Shown: positions 46,086-54,569 of the stretch, in pieces
Layout: the number at the start of each line of letters is the position of its first letter
How positions within the stretch are numbered: the first letter of the stretch is position 1
Assembly: GCF_030056795.1 (NCBI RefSeq)
Contig: NZ_JASHKQ010000001.1
Coordinates: 1,054,001-1,118,000 of the forward strand
Direction: 5' to 3'
Source of the DNA: Rhodococcus sp. IEGM 1381
GTDB lineage: Bacteria > Actinomycetota > Actinomycetes > Mycobacteriales > Mycobacteriaceae
DNA length: 64,000 bases
Translations under genes and position numbers: made by a program
The notes under the pieces: generated by a model
Seen by the model: only the letters and a program-made list of their open reading frames with translations
Database searches by the model: none
What the model was told of the DNA's origin: nothing

Positions 46086-48227
46086 CTACCCCGATCCGAG
46101 TGCCGAAACAGGCACTCTGCGACTGTAAATCCCGTTTTTCGGGGCGCAACTGAGCCGCAACACCAGCGCTATCGATTCGACGTCGGTGATGTCGAGGAGT
46201 GCGCGAAACCTCGAGTTCAACTCCTGCAACGCTTCTCCGCGGTGCATCGACAGCTGCTGATGTTCTTCCGGGGTGCGTGCATACAGGAACGCGGGGGAAA
46301 CCGGTTGCACGGCGATACCGCGCAAATGCGCAGTTACCCAAACGTTCTCCGTTGCATATCCTCCTCGGATGTAATGTTCTGCGGTCGATCCGGGTACGAC
46401 GATCACCACGAGTGCCGAACTCGACAGCACCCGATCACGCATGTCGGATCCCAAGGCCGCGCCCGTATCCCAGGCATCGACGAGCGCCATGACGTCCGGC
46501 CGCTTGACGATCTCGAGCTTGGACAGATCCGCGTCGTCGATCCCCAGGCTCGATACTTCGATGCCTCGATTCGGATCGGGATCTCCCGGCCATCTCAACT
46601 CGGAGAACATCTCTCGGTGCAGATGCGGTGTGAGATACCGAATACGGTCGGCGTCGCCGAGGACGTCCGCAGCCACAGAGATGGATTCGCGTGCCGTCAG
46701 CAGCACGGCTCGCCCGCCTTCCGACGCGGCCGCGGCAACGAGGTCTGCTGCGACGCCCGCGTCGAGAGGCTCGGCGGTGCCCAACTCCCGATTTGTGCAG
46801 CGTCCGACAACGCCGTCGAGCAGGCGTCGATCGGTGATGTTTCCGGAATCACGTTCACCCAACGCGATCTCGACTCCATGGTCGGTGATGCGCTCACCGA
46901 AGAATCTGCCCTGCGCGGCGGCGGCCACGCGAGCGTTGAAGGCCGCGGCACCCACTGCTACACAACTGCCGCGGAAGCCGATATCGAGGGTCGAGGTGCG
47001 GGATCGGTCGATGCCGATCGCCACCGTGCGTCCGTCGGTCGACAGCGTCCACGGCTGACTGTTGCCGCCGGACGGTGCGCGTCGGGCAGCGTCGAGAACG
47101 GCCTCGTCGAGAACGGCCTCGTCGAGAACGGCGTCGTCGGGATCGAAGGAACTCGGCGGCGAACCGTCTGCACCATCGGCCGGAGGCAGTTCTTCCGTCC
47201 GAGTCGGATGTGGAGACGCGAGTGCATCGAGATGGGTTTCGAGGTCGATCCGGATTCGTCCGGACGGCAGGTGGGCTCCGGTGCCGAAGCGTCGAACAGC
47301 GGCCGCAACGGTGGCACCACCGAGCTGGACGTCGCCGCCCAGCTGTGGCCACGTCTCGATCGTCTCGCTCACCTCCACCATCGATGCGGCCATGCGCGCC
47401 GAGAGCAGTGCGGCGTCGAGCTGGTCGAGCACGATCGGAATCTTGTCGCGAGTGCCGAGGCCTCGCAGGCCCGTCGAGTCGATCTCTCCGAGTACGCCGT
47501 GGAACACCGGGCGCTCGGGTTCGAGGTCGAAGCGTTCGACGTCGAGTAACCCACGGTCGGATGTCTCCATCAACACCGGGATACGGCGCGATCTGGCTGC
47601 TTCGCGGGCCAGGACCTTGACGTCGAGTGAGTCGCATTCCTCCACGAGCAGGTCCAGTCCGTCGAAGAACCCGTCGATGGTGTCCTCGGTGATTCCGTCC
47701 TCGACTATTTCTATGCGCAGATACGGATCGATCTCCGCAATGCGTCTCGCCGCGACGACCGCTTTGTTGATGCCGAGATCGAGGATGGATGCCGGAATTC
47801 TGTTGAGATTGGAGAGTTCGATGTCGTCGAAATCTGCGAGGCGCAGCGTTCCGCAGATTCCTTCGAGTGCCAACGTGTGGGCAATGGCGTGTCCGACGCT
47901 GAGGCCGATAATTCCGATGGTGAGATCTCCCAATGAATCCTGTTCGGAACGGGTTATCTTGTTCCTGTTTCTGTCGAGTCTCAGGTGTCGAAATGCGGTG
48001 GGTCCGAGAACCGCGACAACCGTTTTTCTCCACGGGAAGTACACCCACCGGTCGTTCTCTTCGAGGAGGCTCTGCTCAGGGCTGGGAAGGAGAGTGCGCA
48101 AGCCGTTTCTCTGCGTCTCGCGCTCGTCGAGAAATGTCAGGCTCGTGTCCTGTTCGAGTTCCTTCAGGGCGGCGCACTGTGCAGCGTCCGTCTTGTCGAA
48201 TATCACAGGCTGCCATACCTCGGTCAT
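46086..48227 (-). CDS. ThiF-like E1 fused to a nitroreductase (MoeY/Rv1355c-like)
   Basis: A 713-residue fusion, close to the 715 of Rv1355c. Residues about 95-265 form an E1/ThiF adenylation domain: IGIIGLSVGHAIAHTLALEG, LADFDDIELSNLNRI with conserved Asp and Asn-Arg, and LLVEECDSLDVKV. A spacer with three VLDEA-type repeats (about 365-379) leads to a nitroreductase-like FMN domain with ARRAPSGGNSQPW and a long C-terminal part. The catalytic Cys typical of E1 enzymes is not evident. The ATG overlaps the preceding stop as ATGA. The name MoeY is historical; a role in molybdopterin synthesis is unproven. Confidence 0.88.
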   Translation of the reverse strand: MTEVWQPVIFDKTDAAQCAALKELEQDTSLTFLDERETQRNGLRTLLPSPEQSLLEENDRWVYFPWRKTVVAVLGPTAFRHLRLDRNRNKITRSEQDSLGDLTIGIIGLSVGHAIAHTLALEGICGTLRLADFDDIELSNLNRIPASILDLGINKAVVAARRIAEIDPYLRIEIVEDGITEDTIDGFFDGLDLLVEECDSLDVKVLAREAARSRRIPVLMETSDRGLLDVERFDLEPERPVFHGVLGEIDSTGLRGLGTRDKIPIVLDQLDAALLSARMAASMVEVSETIETWPQLGGDVQLGGATVAAAVRRFGTGAHLPSGRIRIDLETHLDALASPHPTRTEELPPADGADGSPPSSFDPDDAVLDEAVLDEAVLDAARRAPSGGNSQPWTLSTDGRTVAIGIDRSRTSTLDIGFRGSCVAVGAAAFNARVAAAAQGRFFGERITDHGVEIALGERDSGNITDRRLLDGVVGRCTNRELGTAEPLDAGVAADLVAAAASEGGRAVLLTARESISVAADVLGDADRIRYLTPHLHREMFSELRWPGDPDPNRGIEVSSLGIDDADLSKLEIVKRPDVMALVDAWDTGAALGSDMRDRVLSSSALVVIVVPGSTAEHYIRGGYATENVWVTAHLRGIAVQPVSPAFLYARTPEEHQQLSMHRGEALQELNSRFRALLDITDVESIALVLRLSCAPKNGIYSRRVPVSALGSG
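47091..47135. repeat. Three 15-bp tandem repeats in the MoeY linker
   Basis: Three copies of GTCGAGAACGGCCTC, the last with one change, encode VLDEA repeats between the ThiF and nitroreductase domains. The repeat keeps the reading frame and could vary in number between strains. Confidence 0.85.
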
Positions 48228-48937
48228 GATGCCACTGCTTCCGGGAGTTCGATGGACGGTCGACGGTGTGCGAGCAAGGTGACGGTATTGCGACGCATCC
48301 GTCGCCAGGTGGACAGTTCGGCGTCGAACGCGAGAGTTTGCCTGTCCCACCAGAACACCTCCGTTCGGTATCGCTCGTCGGGATAGGGGATCGGTTCGAT
48401 CTGGGAGGCGATGATCGCGCCGGTGTCGAGCCATGCGCTGCGGACATGGGAGGCCGCGGTGGCCAGGGCGTACCGCGCGCCGAGCAGCGCGGTGCTGTAC
48501 GCGGGCGATTCCGCGATCACTGCCGTGACGGCGCGGCCGCAGTGTGCGTCCGGTGCGACCCATGCCGACTTGAGTTCGACCACCCCGTGCGCGATGCGCT
48601 CGTCGAGCATGGCGTGAACGTGGCGGCGGCCGTTGGGATGTCCGGCGAATTCGACGAGTGCGTGTGATTGATCCACCGAGGAATACGGGCCCTGCACGCG
48701 CACCCCGCCGACCATCGCCTCGGCGTGATCGAGTGCTGCGAAGAACAGGGTGGTGGTTGTGCCGTCTCGAATTGTCGACATTTCGAGCGCCGAAGCAACA
48801 CCGTGTCTCATATAACTCTCTTCTGCGCCGTCGAGGAATTGTTCCCACAGTGCCGGATTGTTTCCGGGTGTTGCGGCGACAATGCGGCATCGAGATCGAT
48901 CGTCCTGGTACGACGGAACGTCGAATGGAATTCTCAT
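48224..48937 (-). CDS. Acyltransferase-like protein (GNAT/N-acyl amino acid synthase-like), tentative
   Basis: A 237-residue cytoplasmic protein. It begins with a basic beta segment (RCRIVAATPGNNPALWEQFL), followed by SYMRHGVASALEMSTI. The core has VVELKSAWVAPDAHCGRAVTA and ATAASHVRSAWLDTGAIIAS. This order resembles the GNAT-like fold of N-acyl amino acid synthases (FeeM type), but the match is only impressionistic. AGGAAG precedes the ATG. Its stop overlaps the start of the MoeY-like gene, so the two are made together. The actual reaction is unknown. Confidence 0.65.
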   Translation of the reverse strand: MRIPFDVPSYQDDRSRCRIVAATPGNNPALWEQFLDGAEESYMRHGVASALEMSTIRDGTTTTLFFAALDHAEAMVGGVRVQGPYSSVDQSHALVEFAGHPNGRRHVHAMLDERIAHGVVELKSAWVAPDAHCGRAVTAVIAESPAYSTALLGARYALATAASHVRSAWLDTGAIIASQIEPIPYPDERYRTEVFWWDRQTLAFDAELSTWRRMRRNTVTLLAHRRPSIELPEAVAS

Positions 48938-49077
48938 TTCACTCTTCCTGATAGGAGTTGCCCGAGTGTGAAAGGTGGTGCCGCTCGATTGTCCGGAATT
49001 TCTTTTGCCGGGCTACTCGCCCTGACCGGGACTCGGGTGTGTCGCGAGAGGCGGCGGTGGACCAGTAGCCTGCAGAG

Positions 49078-49656
49078 GTGCTGCTCTCCGACCGTGACAT
49101 CCGTGCCGAAGTGACCCTCGGCAACCTGGCGATCGAACCGTTCGACCCCGCGATGGTTCAGCCGTCGAGCGTCGATGTACGGCTCGACAAGCTGTTTCGC
49201 GTGTTCAACAACACGCGCTACACCCACATCGATCCGGCGTTGCAGCAGGACGAGTTGACGACGTTGGTCGAGCCCGAGGCCGGCGAACCCTTCGTTCTGC
49301 ACCCGGGCGAGTTCGTGCTCGGCTCCACCCTGGAACTGACGACGTTGCCGGATTATCTGGCCGGTCGACTCGAAGGAAAGAGCTCACTCGGACGTCTCGG
49401 TCTGCTCACCCATTCGACGGCAGGGTTCATCGACCCGGGCTTCAGCGGCCACATCACGTTGGAGCTCTCGAACGTCGCCAACCTTCCGATCACGCTGTGG
49501 CCGGGAATGAAGATCGGGCAGCTGTGCCTGTTCCGGCTGTCGTCGCCGGCCGAGAACCCCTACGGCAGCGCCGCCGTCGGATCGAAGTATCAGGGCCAGC
49601 GTGGACCGACCCCGTCCAAGGCGTACCTGAATTTCAACCAGTCGAGCGTGGACTGA
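49078..49656 (+). CDS. dcd: dCTP deaminase, dUMP-forming
   Basis: A 192-residue trimeric enzyme that converts dCTP to dUMP, combining deaminase and dUTPase activities as in M. tuberculosis Dcd. Conserved residues include [10 protein letters not shown] (101-110), [18 protein letters not shown] with Ala115 and Glu129, and the C-terminal [15 protein letters not shown] lid. Ala115 and Glu129 are the residues associated with the bifunctional form. Start is a GTG just 6 bases after a TAGCCT box, so the mRNA is probably leaderless. It is divergent from the acyltransferase-like gene. Confidence 0.95.
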   Translation: MLLSDRDIRAEVTLGNLAIEPFDPAMVQPSSVDVRLDKLFRVFNNTRYTHIDPALQQDELTTLVEPEAGEPFVLHPGEFVLGSTLELTTLPDYLAGRLEGKSSLGRLGLLTHSTAGFIDPGFSGHITLELSNVANLPITLWPGMKIGQLCLFRLSSPAENPYGSAAVGSKYQGQRGPTPSKAYLNFNQSSVD

Positions 49657-49758
49657 CCCTTAAGTTTGTTTTCGCCCGGTGAAACATGACGAGCGGACGG
49701 TTGTAGCGGTACTCTGGTTACCGAACGTGGGTTGGGGCCTACCAGAACGAGGTTTCTT

Positions 49759-51387
49759 GTGTCCGCGGTTGTCGGTGCGTCTGTACTCGGTGCTTCACTC
49801 GGATCGAGCGGTGTTCGCAGCGTGATCAGCAACAACGCTCGCCCCGGTTCCGTCCTGGAAGTACACGAACCGGTGGCGTCCGGGCCCGCACCCAACGGTC
49901 TTGCTCCCGATCCCTGGGACGCCGTCATCACCTCGGTGCACACTCTGGCGGCCGAGCACGCGTCGGCAGACTTCTACCCGGTGCTCGCGCTTCGCGAGAG
50001 CGACCCCAGAACGGCCTTCGACCAGGATTTCTCCGACGGCGTCGTGCTCGTCTCGGAGCTCGGTGCCCAGTTGGGTGCGCTCCGGGAGACGGGCGTGCTG
50101 GCCGGGGAAGACTGCGTCGCACTGTTCGACGTCGGTGCGTCCGGCACGTCGGTGTCCGTGGTGGATGTCCACAGCGGCCGGGTACTCGCCGCGTCTCGCA
50201 CCGACGAACTGAGTGGTGATGCCTGCGATCGCGTCCTGTGCGATCACCTCATCGCCATGTTCGGGGCAGCAGAGGCACTGACGATCGAGGCCCGTCGACG
50301 CCTCGTCCACGACGTTCGAGTCGGCAAACACGAACTGTCGTCACTTCGCAGCGTCTCGGTTGTCGGACCTTTCGTCGGCGGTCGCGCGACACTGTGGCGC
50401 GGCACTCTCGATGAGCTCATCGGCGACTCGGTGCACCGAGCCGTCTCGATGGCAGTCGATGTGCTCGACGCCGTCGGCGCGCGGGGCATCCGCGTCGACG
50501 CCGTCGTCGCGGTGGGTGGTGGTGCTAACATGCAGATCGTTCGGCAGGTCTTGTTCGACGCGGTCTCGATGCCGGTATTCGTACCCGAGGAACCGGAACT
50601 CTTGGCGGCCCGCGGTGCTGCAGGAATTGCTCGGACGTTGGGCGTGCGGCCTGCGCCGACGACGCACGACGCGATCACCGAGCAATTCGCACGCGTCGGT
50701 AGCGATTCCGCCGATCAAGAGAAGGCCGCGGTTGTCCCGGTGGGCGCAGTGGTCTCCAGGCGTCCGCGGCACAGCGACGCGTCCTCCAAGCGGATGACCC
50801 GAGTCAACAAGTCCCGGCATCTCGGCGGCGCACTCGCCGCATTGGTTGCGGTCTGCGCGGCCGGGACCGTCGTTGCCGCAGCAGCGCGGACCAACAACGA
50901 CGATCCGGCACCGTCGGTGGGCAGCTCGCAGGATTCATCGCAAACCGTCCGCTCCCAGTCCGTGGAGCCTGCATCGGCCGGTTCCCTGGCAGATCCGGAT
51001 CGGTCATCGGTGCCGGTCGCGACCACCACGGCCTCGATATCCCCGTCCGGGGACGGCTCCTCCCCGGCGTCCACGACAGCCTCGTCGAACGCACCCACGA
51101 CCTCCGACGCGGCACGAGCAACCGCGCCGCGGCGGACGACTGCCCCTGACAGTTCGACTTCCGACAACGACGAGTCGACGGCTCCCGTCAGGCCCACGTC
51201 GGAGCAGTCGACGGCGGTTCCGACGACGACGGTTTCACCGCCCACCACGACGCAGGCTCCGGCCACCACCACGACGCGTCCGACCACCACCACCCGACCG
51301 ACGACAACCACGCGCCCGACGACCACCACGCGCTCGACTCGGACGTTCGATTTCCCGTTCCCGAAGCTGGACATGCCGCGAGGCTGA
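49759..51387 (+). CDS. Membrane-anchored actin/Hsp70-fold protein with Thr-Pro wall-spanning tail
   Basis: A protein of about 542 residues. The N-terminal domain (1-320) has Hsp70-like nucleotide motifs: LGASLGSSGVRSVI (phosphate 1), ALFDVGASGTSVSVVD (phosphate 2) and DAVVAVGGGANMQIVRQVL (adenosine). One helix (about 355-376) follows. The outer tail is rich in Thr, Ser and Pro and carries four TTTTRP/S repeats near 503-526, as in wall-spanning linkers. I chose the GTG at 49759; a TTG at 49732 would add 9 residues. It resembles the DUF7159-type family of mycolata (family name from memory) and is paralogous to the gene at 54570. ATPase or chaperone function is unproven. Confidence 0.75.
   Translation: MSAVVGASVLGASLGSSGVRSVISNNARPGSVLEVHEPVASGPAPNGLAPDPWDAVITSVHTLAAEHASADFYPVLALRESDPRTAFDQDFSDGVVLVSELGAQLGALRETGVLAGEDCVALFDVGASGTSVSVVDVHSGRVLAASRTDELSGDACDRVLCDHLIAMFGAAEALTIEARRRLVHDVRVGKHELSSLRSVSVVGPFVGGRATLWRGTLDELIGDSVHRAVSMAVDVLDAVGARGIRVDAVVAVGGGANMQIVRQVLFDAVSMPVFVPEEPELLAARGAAGIARTLGVRPAPTTHDAITEQFARVGSDSADQEKAAVVPVGAVVSRRPRHSDASSKRMTRVNKSRHLGGALAALVAVCAAGTVVAAAARTNNDDPAPSVGSSQDSSQTVRSQSVEPASAGSLADPDRSSVPVATTTASISPSGDGSSPASTTASSNAPTTSDAARATAPRRTTAPDSSTSDNDESTAPVRPTSEQSTAVPTTTVSPPTTTQAPATTTTRPTTTTRPTTTTRPTTTTRSTRTFDFPFPKLDMPRG
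51265..51336 (+). repeat. Four 18-bp units encoding TTTTRP
   Basis: Four in-frame hexapeptide units (TTTTRP three times, then TTTTRS) are encoded with varied codons, so the repeat is kept at the protein level rather than by recent DNA duplication. They form part of the extracellular stalk. Confidence 0.8.
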
Positions 51388-51441
51388 CGGGTCTGCGCCT
51401 TCCGCCGCCGCCGGACCCGGTACTCGAGGCAGGATGGTCGT

Positions 51442-52884
51442 ATGGAGTCGATTCAGACCGAGCGCGAAGACAAGTTCGACGTCGACGCACATTTCGAGTT
51501 GCCCACTCTCGCTTCGCTGGTGCCCACCGACGGGGTTCTGGCGTCGAGTGAGACCGATCTGATCAGCGAGTACTTCGACACTGCCGGTCACGATCTGTTG
51601 CGACGGGGAATCACGCTGCGGCGGCGCACCGGAGATTCCGACAACGGTTGGCATGCGAAGGTTCCAGCCGAGAAGGCGCGAACGGAGATTCGACTACCTC
51701 TCGGCAGTGGTGCCGACGACGTGGTGCCGGACGAGCTGGCCGACGTCCTTCGCGGTGCCGTGATGGGTGGGCAGTTGTCCGCGGTCGCGACCTTGACGAC
51801 GCGTCGGACGGTGCATTCGGTGTCCGACTCGGACGGGGCGGTGGTTGCGGAGATCGCCGACGACGAGGTGTCGGTGGTCTTGATCGGCGGCGCGACGGGT
51901 CCGCGGTGGCGAGAGGTCGAGGTCGAACTCGGCCCTGCCGGCTCCGAGTCGTTTCTGAAGAAAGCCGGAAAGCTGCTGCGCGGTGCCGGTGCTCGCCCGT
52001 CGGCGCATCCGTCGAAGTTGGATCGGGCGCTGTCGGTGGTGCGCGAGGTGCCGGCCGACACCGGAGTTCAGCTGCTGACGGACTACCTCGACGAGCAGGT
52101 GCAGGCCATCGTCGCGGGTGATGTGTATCTGCGTCGCGGGTTGGATCCGATCCATTCCACCCGGGTGGCCATCAGACGGTATCGCAGCACTCTTCGGGTG
52201 TTCGGGAGTCTGTTCGAGGACGAGGCCGCAGCTCATCTGGAGGCCGAACTGTCTTGGTACGCAAATCTTCTGGGTGAGGTCCGAGACCGTCAGGTGCAGC
52301 GCGCCCGGTTCGCGGCGGCGCTGCGAGAACTGCCCTCCGAATTGGTGCTGGGGCCGGTGGCCTCGCGTATCGAGAACGATCTGCTGGCAGAGCAGATTCG
52401 GCATCGCGAAACGGCGATGGCCGAACTCGACGGCGACCGCTATCGCGCACTGCTGACGCAGTTGTCGGCGTGGTCGCGTGGACTGCCGATCGACGGCGAG
52501 GTCAACGACCGCCTGCTGGTCAAACTTGCGCGCAAGGCCGGGAAGAAGGCGATCGATCGTACGAAGAGTGCGGTGCTCGGTACCGACGACGAGGCATTGC
52601 ACCGCGCTCGCAAGGCGTCGAAGCGAGCTCGGTACGCGGCCGAGCTGGTAGCGCCGGTGGTGGACAAGAAGGTCTCGAAGGCAAACATCAAGCGTTTCAA
52701 GATGATTCAGGAAGTACTCGGCGAGCATCAGGACGCGGTGATCGCGGCGGACATTCTGCGGACGCTGGGTGCGCGAGCAGGAACGACGGCAGGGGAGAAC
52801 GGTTTCACGTTCGGTCTGCTCTTCGAGCGCGAGCGCCGCGCGGCAGAATCGGCCCGAGACGAGGCGAGCAAGCTGGAGTTCTGA
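51442..52884 (+). CDS. CYTH and CHAD domain-containing protein
   Basis: A 480-residue protein. The N-terminal CYTH domain (about 1-205) has the E-x-E-x-K signature as EREDKFDV and is of the triphosphate-tunnel metalloenzyme type, which acts on triphosphates or polyphosphate. The CHAD domain (about 215-480) has the helical His/Arg/Lys pattern: HSTRVAIRRYRSTLRVF, HRARKASKRARYAAEL and LGEHQDAVIAADIL. CHAD domains bind polyphosphate. AGGA lies 8 bases before the ATG. It is in line with the actin-like genes on both sides and may belong to the same unit. Confidence 0.93.
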   Translation: MESIQTEREDKFDVDAHFELPTLASLVPTDGVLASSETDLISEYFDTAGHDLLRRGITLRRRTGDSDNGWHAKVPAEKARTEIRLPLGSGADDVVPDELADVLRGAVMGGQLSAVATLTTRRTVHSVSDSDGAVVAEIADDEVSVVLIGGATGPRWREVEVELGPAGSESFLKKAGKLLRGAGARPSAHPSKLDRALSVVREVPADTGVQLLTDYLDEQVQAIVAGDVYLRRGLDPIHSTRVAIRRYRSTLRVFGSLFEDEAAAHLEAELSWYANLLGEVRDRQVQRARFAAALRELPSELVLGPVASRIENDLLAEQIRHRETAMAELDGDRYRALLTQLSAWSRGLPIDGEVNDRLLVKLARKAGKKAIDRTKSAVLGTDDEALHRARKASKRARYAAELVAPVVDKKVSKANIKRFKMIQEVLGEHQDAVIAADILRTLGARAGTTAGENGFTFGLLFERERRAAESARDEASKLEF

Positions 52885-52968
52885 TCGTCGCTGAAAACAA
52901 TTGAATTCCCCGTTTGACCTTCCGAAGGGTACTCTGAGTCGGAATTGGATTCGGGGGAGTCGACGATC

Positions 52969-54027
52969 ATGTCCATAGCGCTCGGCGTACACGTCGGTGT
53001 CGAAGAAGTGTCGGCCGTTCTGGTCGAGGCCGATCTGCCCGAACTCGGGCCTATATCCACCCGCACTGTTTCTGTTGCCGCAGCTCCGGGCGGTGTCGGT
53101 GACGCTGTCACCACGATGCTCGGAATCATGAGGGTGCAGGCGGCCCAGAACGATCTGCACATCGTCGGTTCCGCGGTGGTCTGCGACAGCATCGCGCTCT
53201 GCGGAATCGTTCGCGCCGCCTTGGCTGCCCATGATGTTCGCGACGTCGGGGTGGTGGATGCCGGAGATCCGCGTTTGGACGCCGAGGTTCCGTTCGCAGT
53301 GGCAGCCGCACTGTTCGGTACCGCGACCGGCCCTGCGGCGTGGCGGGGCGAGCTGTCGGCTGACGGGCTCGAAGCGGGTGAGGACGTCGGAAGTCCGTTC
53401 GTTCGCGATCGGACGGACACCCCGCGCAGTGCGCGACTGACGATGATCGGTTTGGGTGTCGCAGTTCTGGCCGCGCTCAGCGGTGCGACGGTCTGGGCAC
53501 TGGCGGCGACCGGCCCGGAGCAAAGTCCCGCGGTCGATACCGCAGACGCCATCGTCGTCGCCGAGACGCCGTCGTCGGCGACAGTCGTGGCCGATTCCAC
53601 GGGCGCACCCCTCGATTCGTCGAGTGTTCCTTCCGTAGATCCGCGGGCCGTGGAGGCACCCCCGTTCGGACCGGTGCCGGTCGGCGCGTGGAGCGAACCA
53701 CCACCGGCGGGCCTTGTGCCGACTCCGGTGGCCGAAGCGGCGTCGGGCACCGGTGGTTCGGGCGGCGGCGGCTCGGCCGACGGGGGGAGGCCCGACCGAG
53801 TGATCGTCGGCGGCGGCGGCAACTCGCCCTTTGATGACGAGGCGGGCGGTGGGCAAACTCCGACCAAGGATCCGAAGCCCGAGCCGGAACCCGAGCCCGA
53901 GATTCCGGACACGGATCCGCCCACGACCACCGTGGAGGTTCCGGTGACAACCGAGCCCACGTCCACCCCGGAGGAGCCTGCCGCGGAGCCCACGGTGGAC
54001 CGATCCGAAGACGCTGTTCCATTGTGA
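52969..54027 (+). CDS. Reduced actin/Hsp70-like membrane protein with Pro-rich tail
   Basis: A 352-residue protein. It starts MSIALGVHVGVEEVSAVLVE, matching the phosphate-1 beta-hairpin of the two neighbouring paralogues, but the phosphate-2 and adenosine motifs are missing, so nucleotide binding is unlikely. A helix at about 157-180 (MIGLGVAVLAALSGATVWAL) leads to a long outer tail with Gly-rich and PEPEPEPE/Thr-Pro stretches. The ATG at 52969 has GGGGGAG upstream. It looks like a degenerate or accessory partner of the other two proteins. Confidence 0.7.
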   Translation: MSIALGVHVGVEEVSAVLVEADLPELGPISTRTVSVAAAPGGVGDAVTTMLGIMRVQAAQNDLHIVGSAVVCDSIALCGIVRAALAAHDVRDVGVVDAGDPRLDAEVPFAVAAALFGTATGPAAWRGELSADGLEAGEDVGSPFVRDRTDTPRSARLTMIGLGVAVLAALSGATVWALAATGPEQSPAVDTADAIVVAETPSSATVVADSTGAPLDSSSVPSVDPRAVEAPPFGPVPVGAWSEPPPAGLVPTPVAEAASGTGGSGGGGSADGGRPDRVIVGGGGNSPFDDEAGGGQTPTKDPKPEPEPEPEIPDTDPPTTTVEVPVTTEPTSTPEEPAAEPTVDRSEDAVPL

Positions 54028-54152
54028 GCGAGCGGGTTTGATACTCGGACAAGTCCTTCTTATGACGGGTGTGTGAATTCCTTTTCGACACCTGAACTTC
54101 TGCTCGGGCCTCGCTACGATCGGGTGATCGACCAGTAGACGGTGAGTATCCG

Positions 54153-54440
54153 ATGACCGACAATCCCGCAGCAGAAGTGGTGACCCGCACGACGATCGAC
54201 AGGGCAGTGGGTGTTCTCATCGCGCTGCGTGGCTGTAGTCCCGATGATGCGTTCGCGGAGTTGGCGGCGCACAGCTTCCGTTTCGATGTGTCTCTGGTGC
54301 AGTCGGCTCGTTCCATCGTTGCCGCCGCCCGTGGGATGGACTCGGCCAACGGTGTCGCCGGTGTGGCCATGACGTCGGCGCGGGAGGACTGGGGACCGCT
54401 GTTGGCCGACCGCCGTGATCCCTTCGATCACGTGGCCTGA
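54153..54440 (+). CDS. ANTAR-domain protein (RNA-binding antiterminator-like)
   Basis: A 95-residue protein that is almost only an ANTAR domain: TIDRAVGVLIALRGCSPDDA, FAELAAHSF and the closing SARSIVAAARG helix (about 14-67). ANTAR domains bind paired hexaloop RNA hairpins to prevent termination and normally follow a GAF or response-regulator sensor, which is absent here. The ATG has AGTATCCG upstream, a weak site. It lies between two actin-like genes, so it may govern them or respond to them. Confidence 0.8.
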   Translation: MTDNPAAEVVTRTTIDRAVGVLIALRGCSPDDAFAELAAHSFRFDVSLVQSARSIVAAARGMDSANGVAGVAMTSAREDWGPLLADRRDPFDHVA

Positions 54441-54569
54441 CGTCGGTCGCTGTGTCGACGAATCGCATAAAACAAACTTCGAGTTCAAATAAGTTGCTGT
54501 TTTGCTGTCCAGAAGGCGGTTCGAGGGCTACTATCGGCAGGTCGGAGTAGCTATTCGAGTCGAGGGAAC

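Noticed and set aside
46022-46128. A separate small gene between the MoeY-like and GGDEF-EAL genes
   Set aside because: The frame is continuous with the GGDEF-EAL protein and its residues fit the sensor domain rather than a separate product.
47091-47135. CRISPR-like tandem repeat
   Set aside because: Units are 15 bp without spacers and lie in frame within a gene. No CRISPR array was seen in the window.
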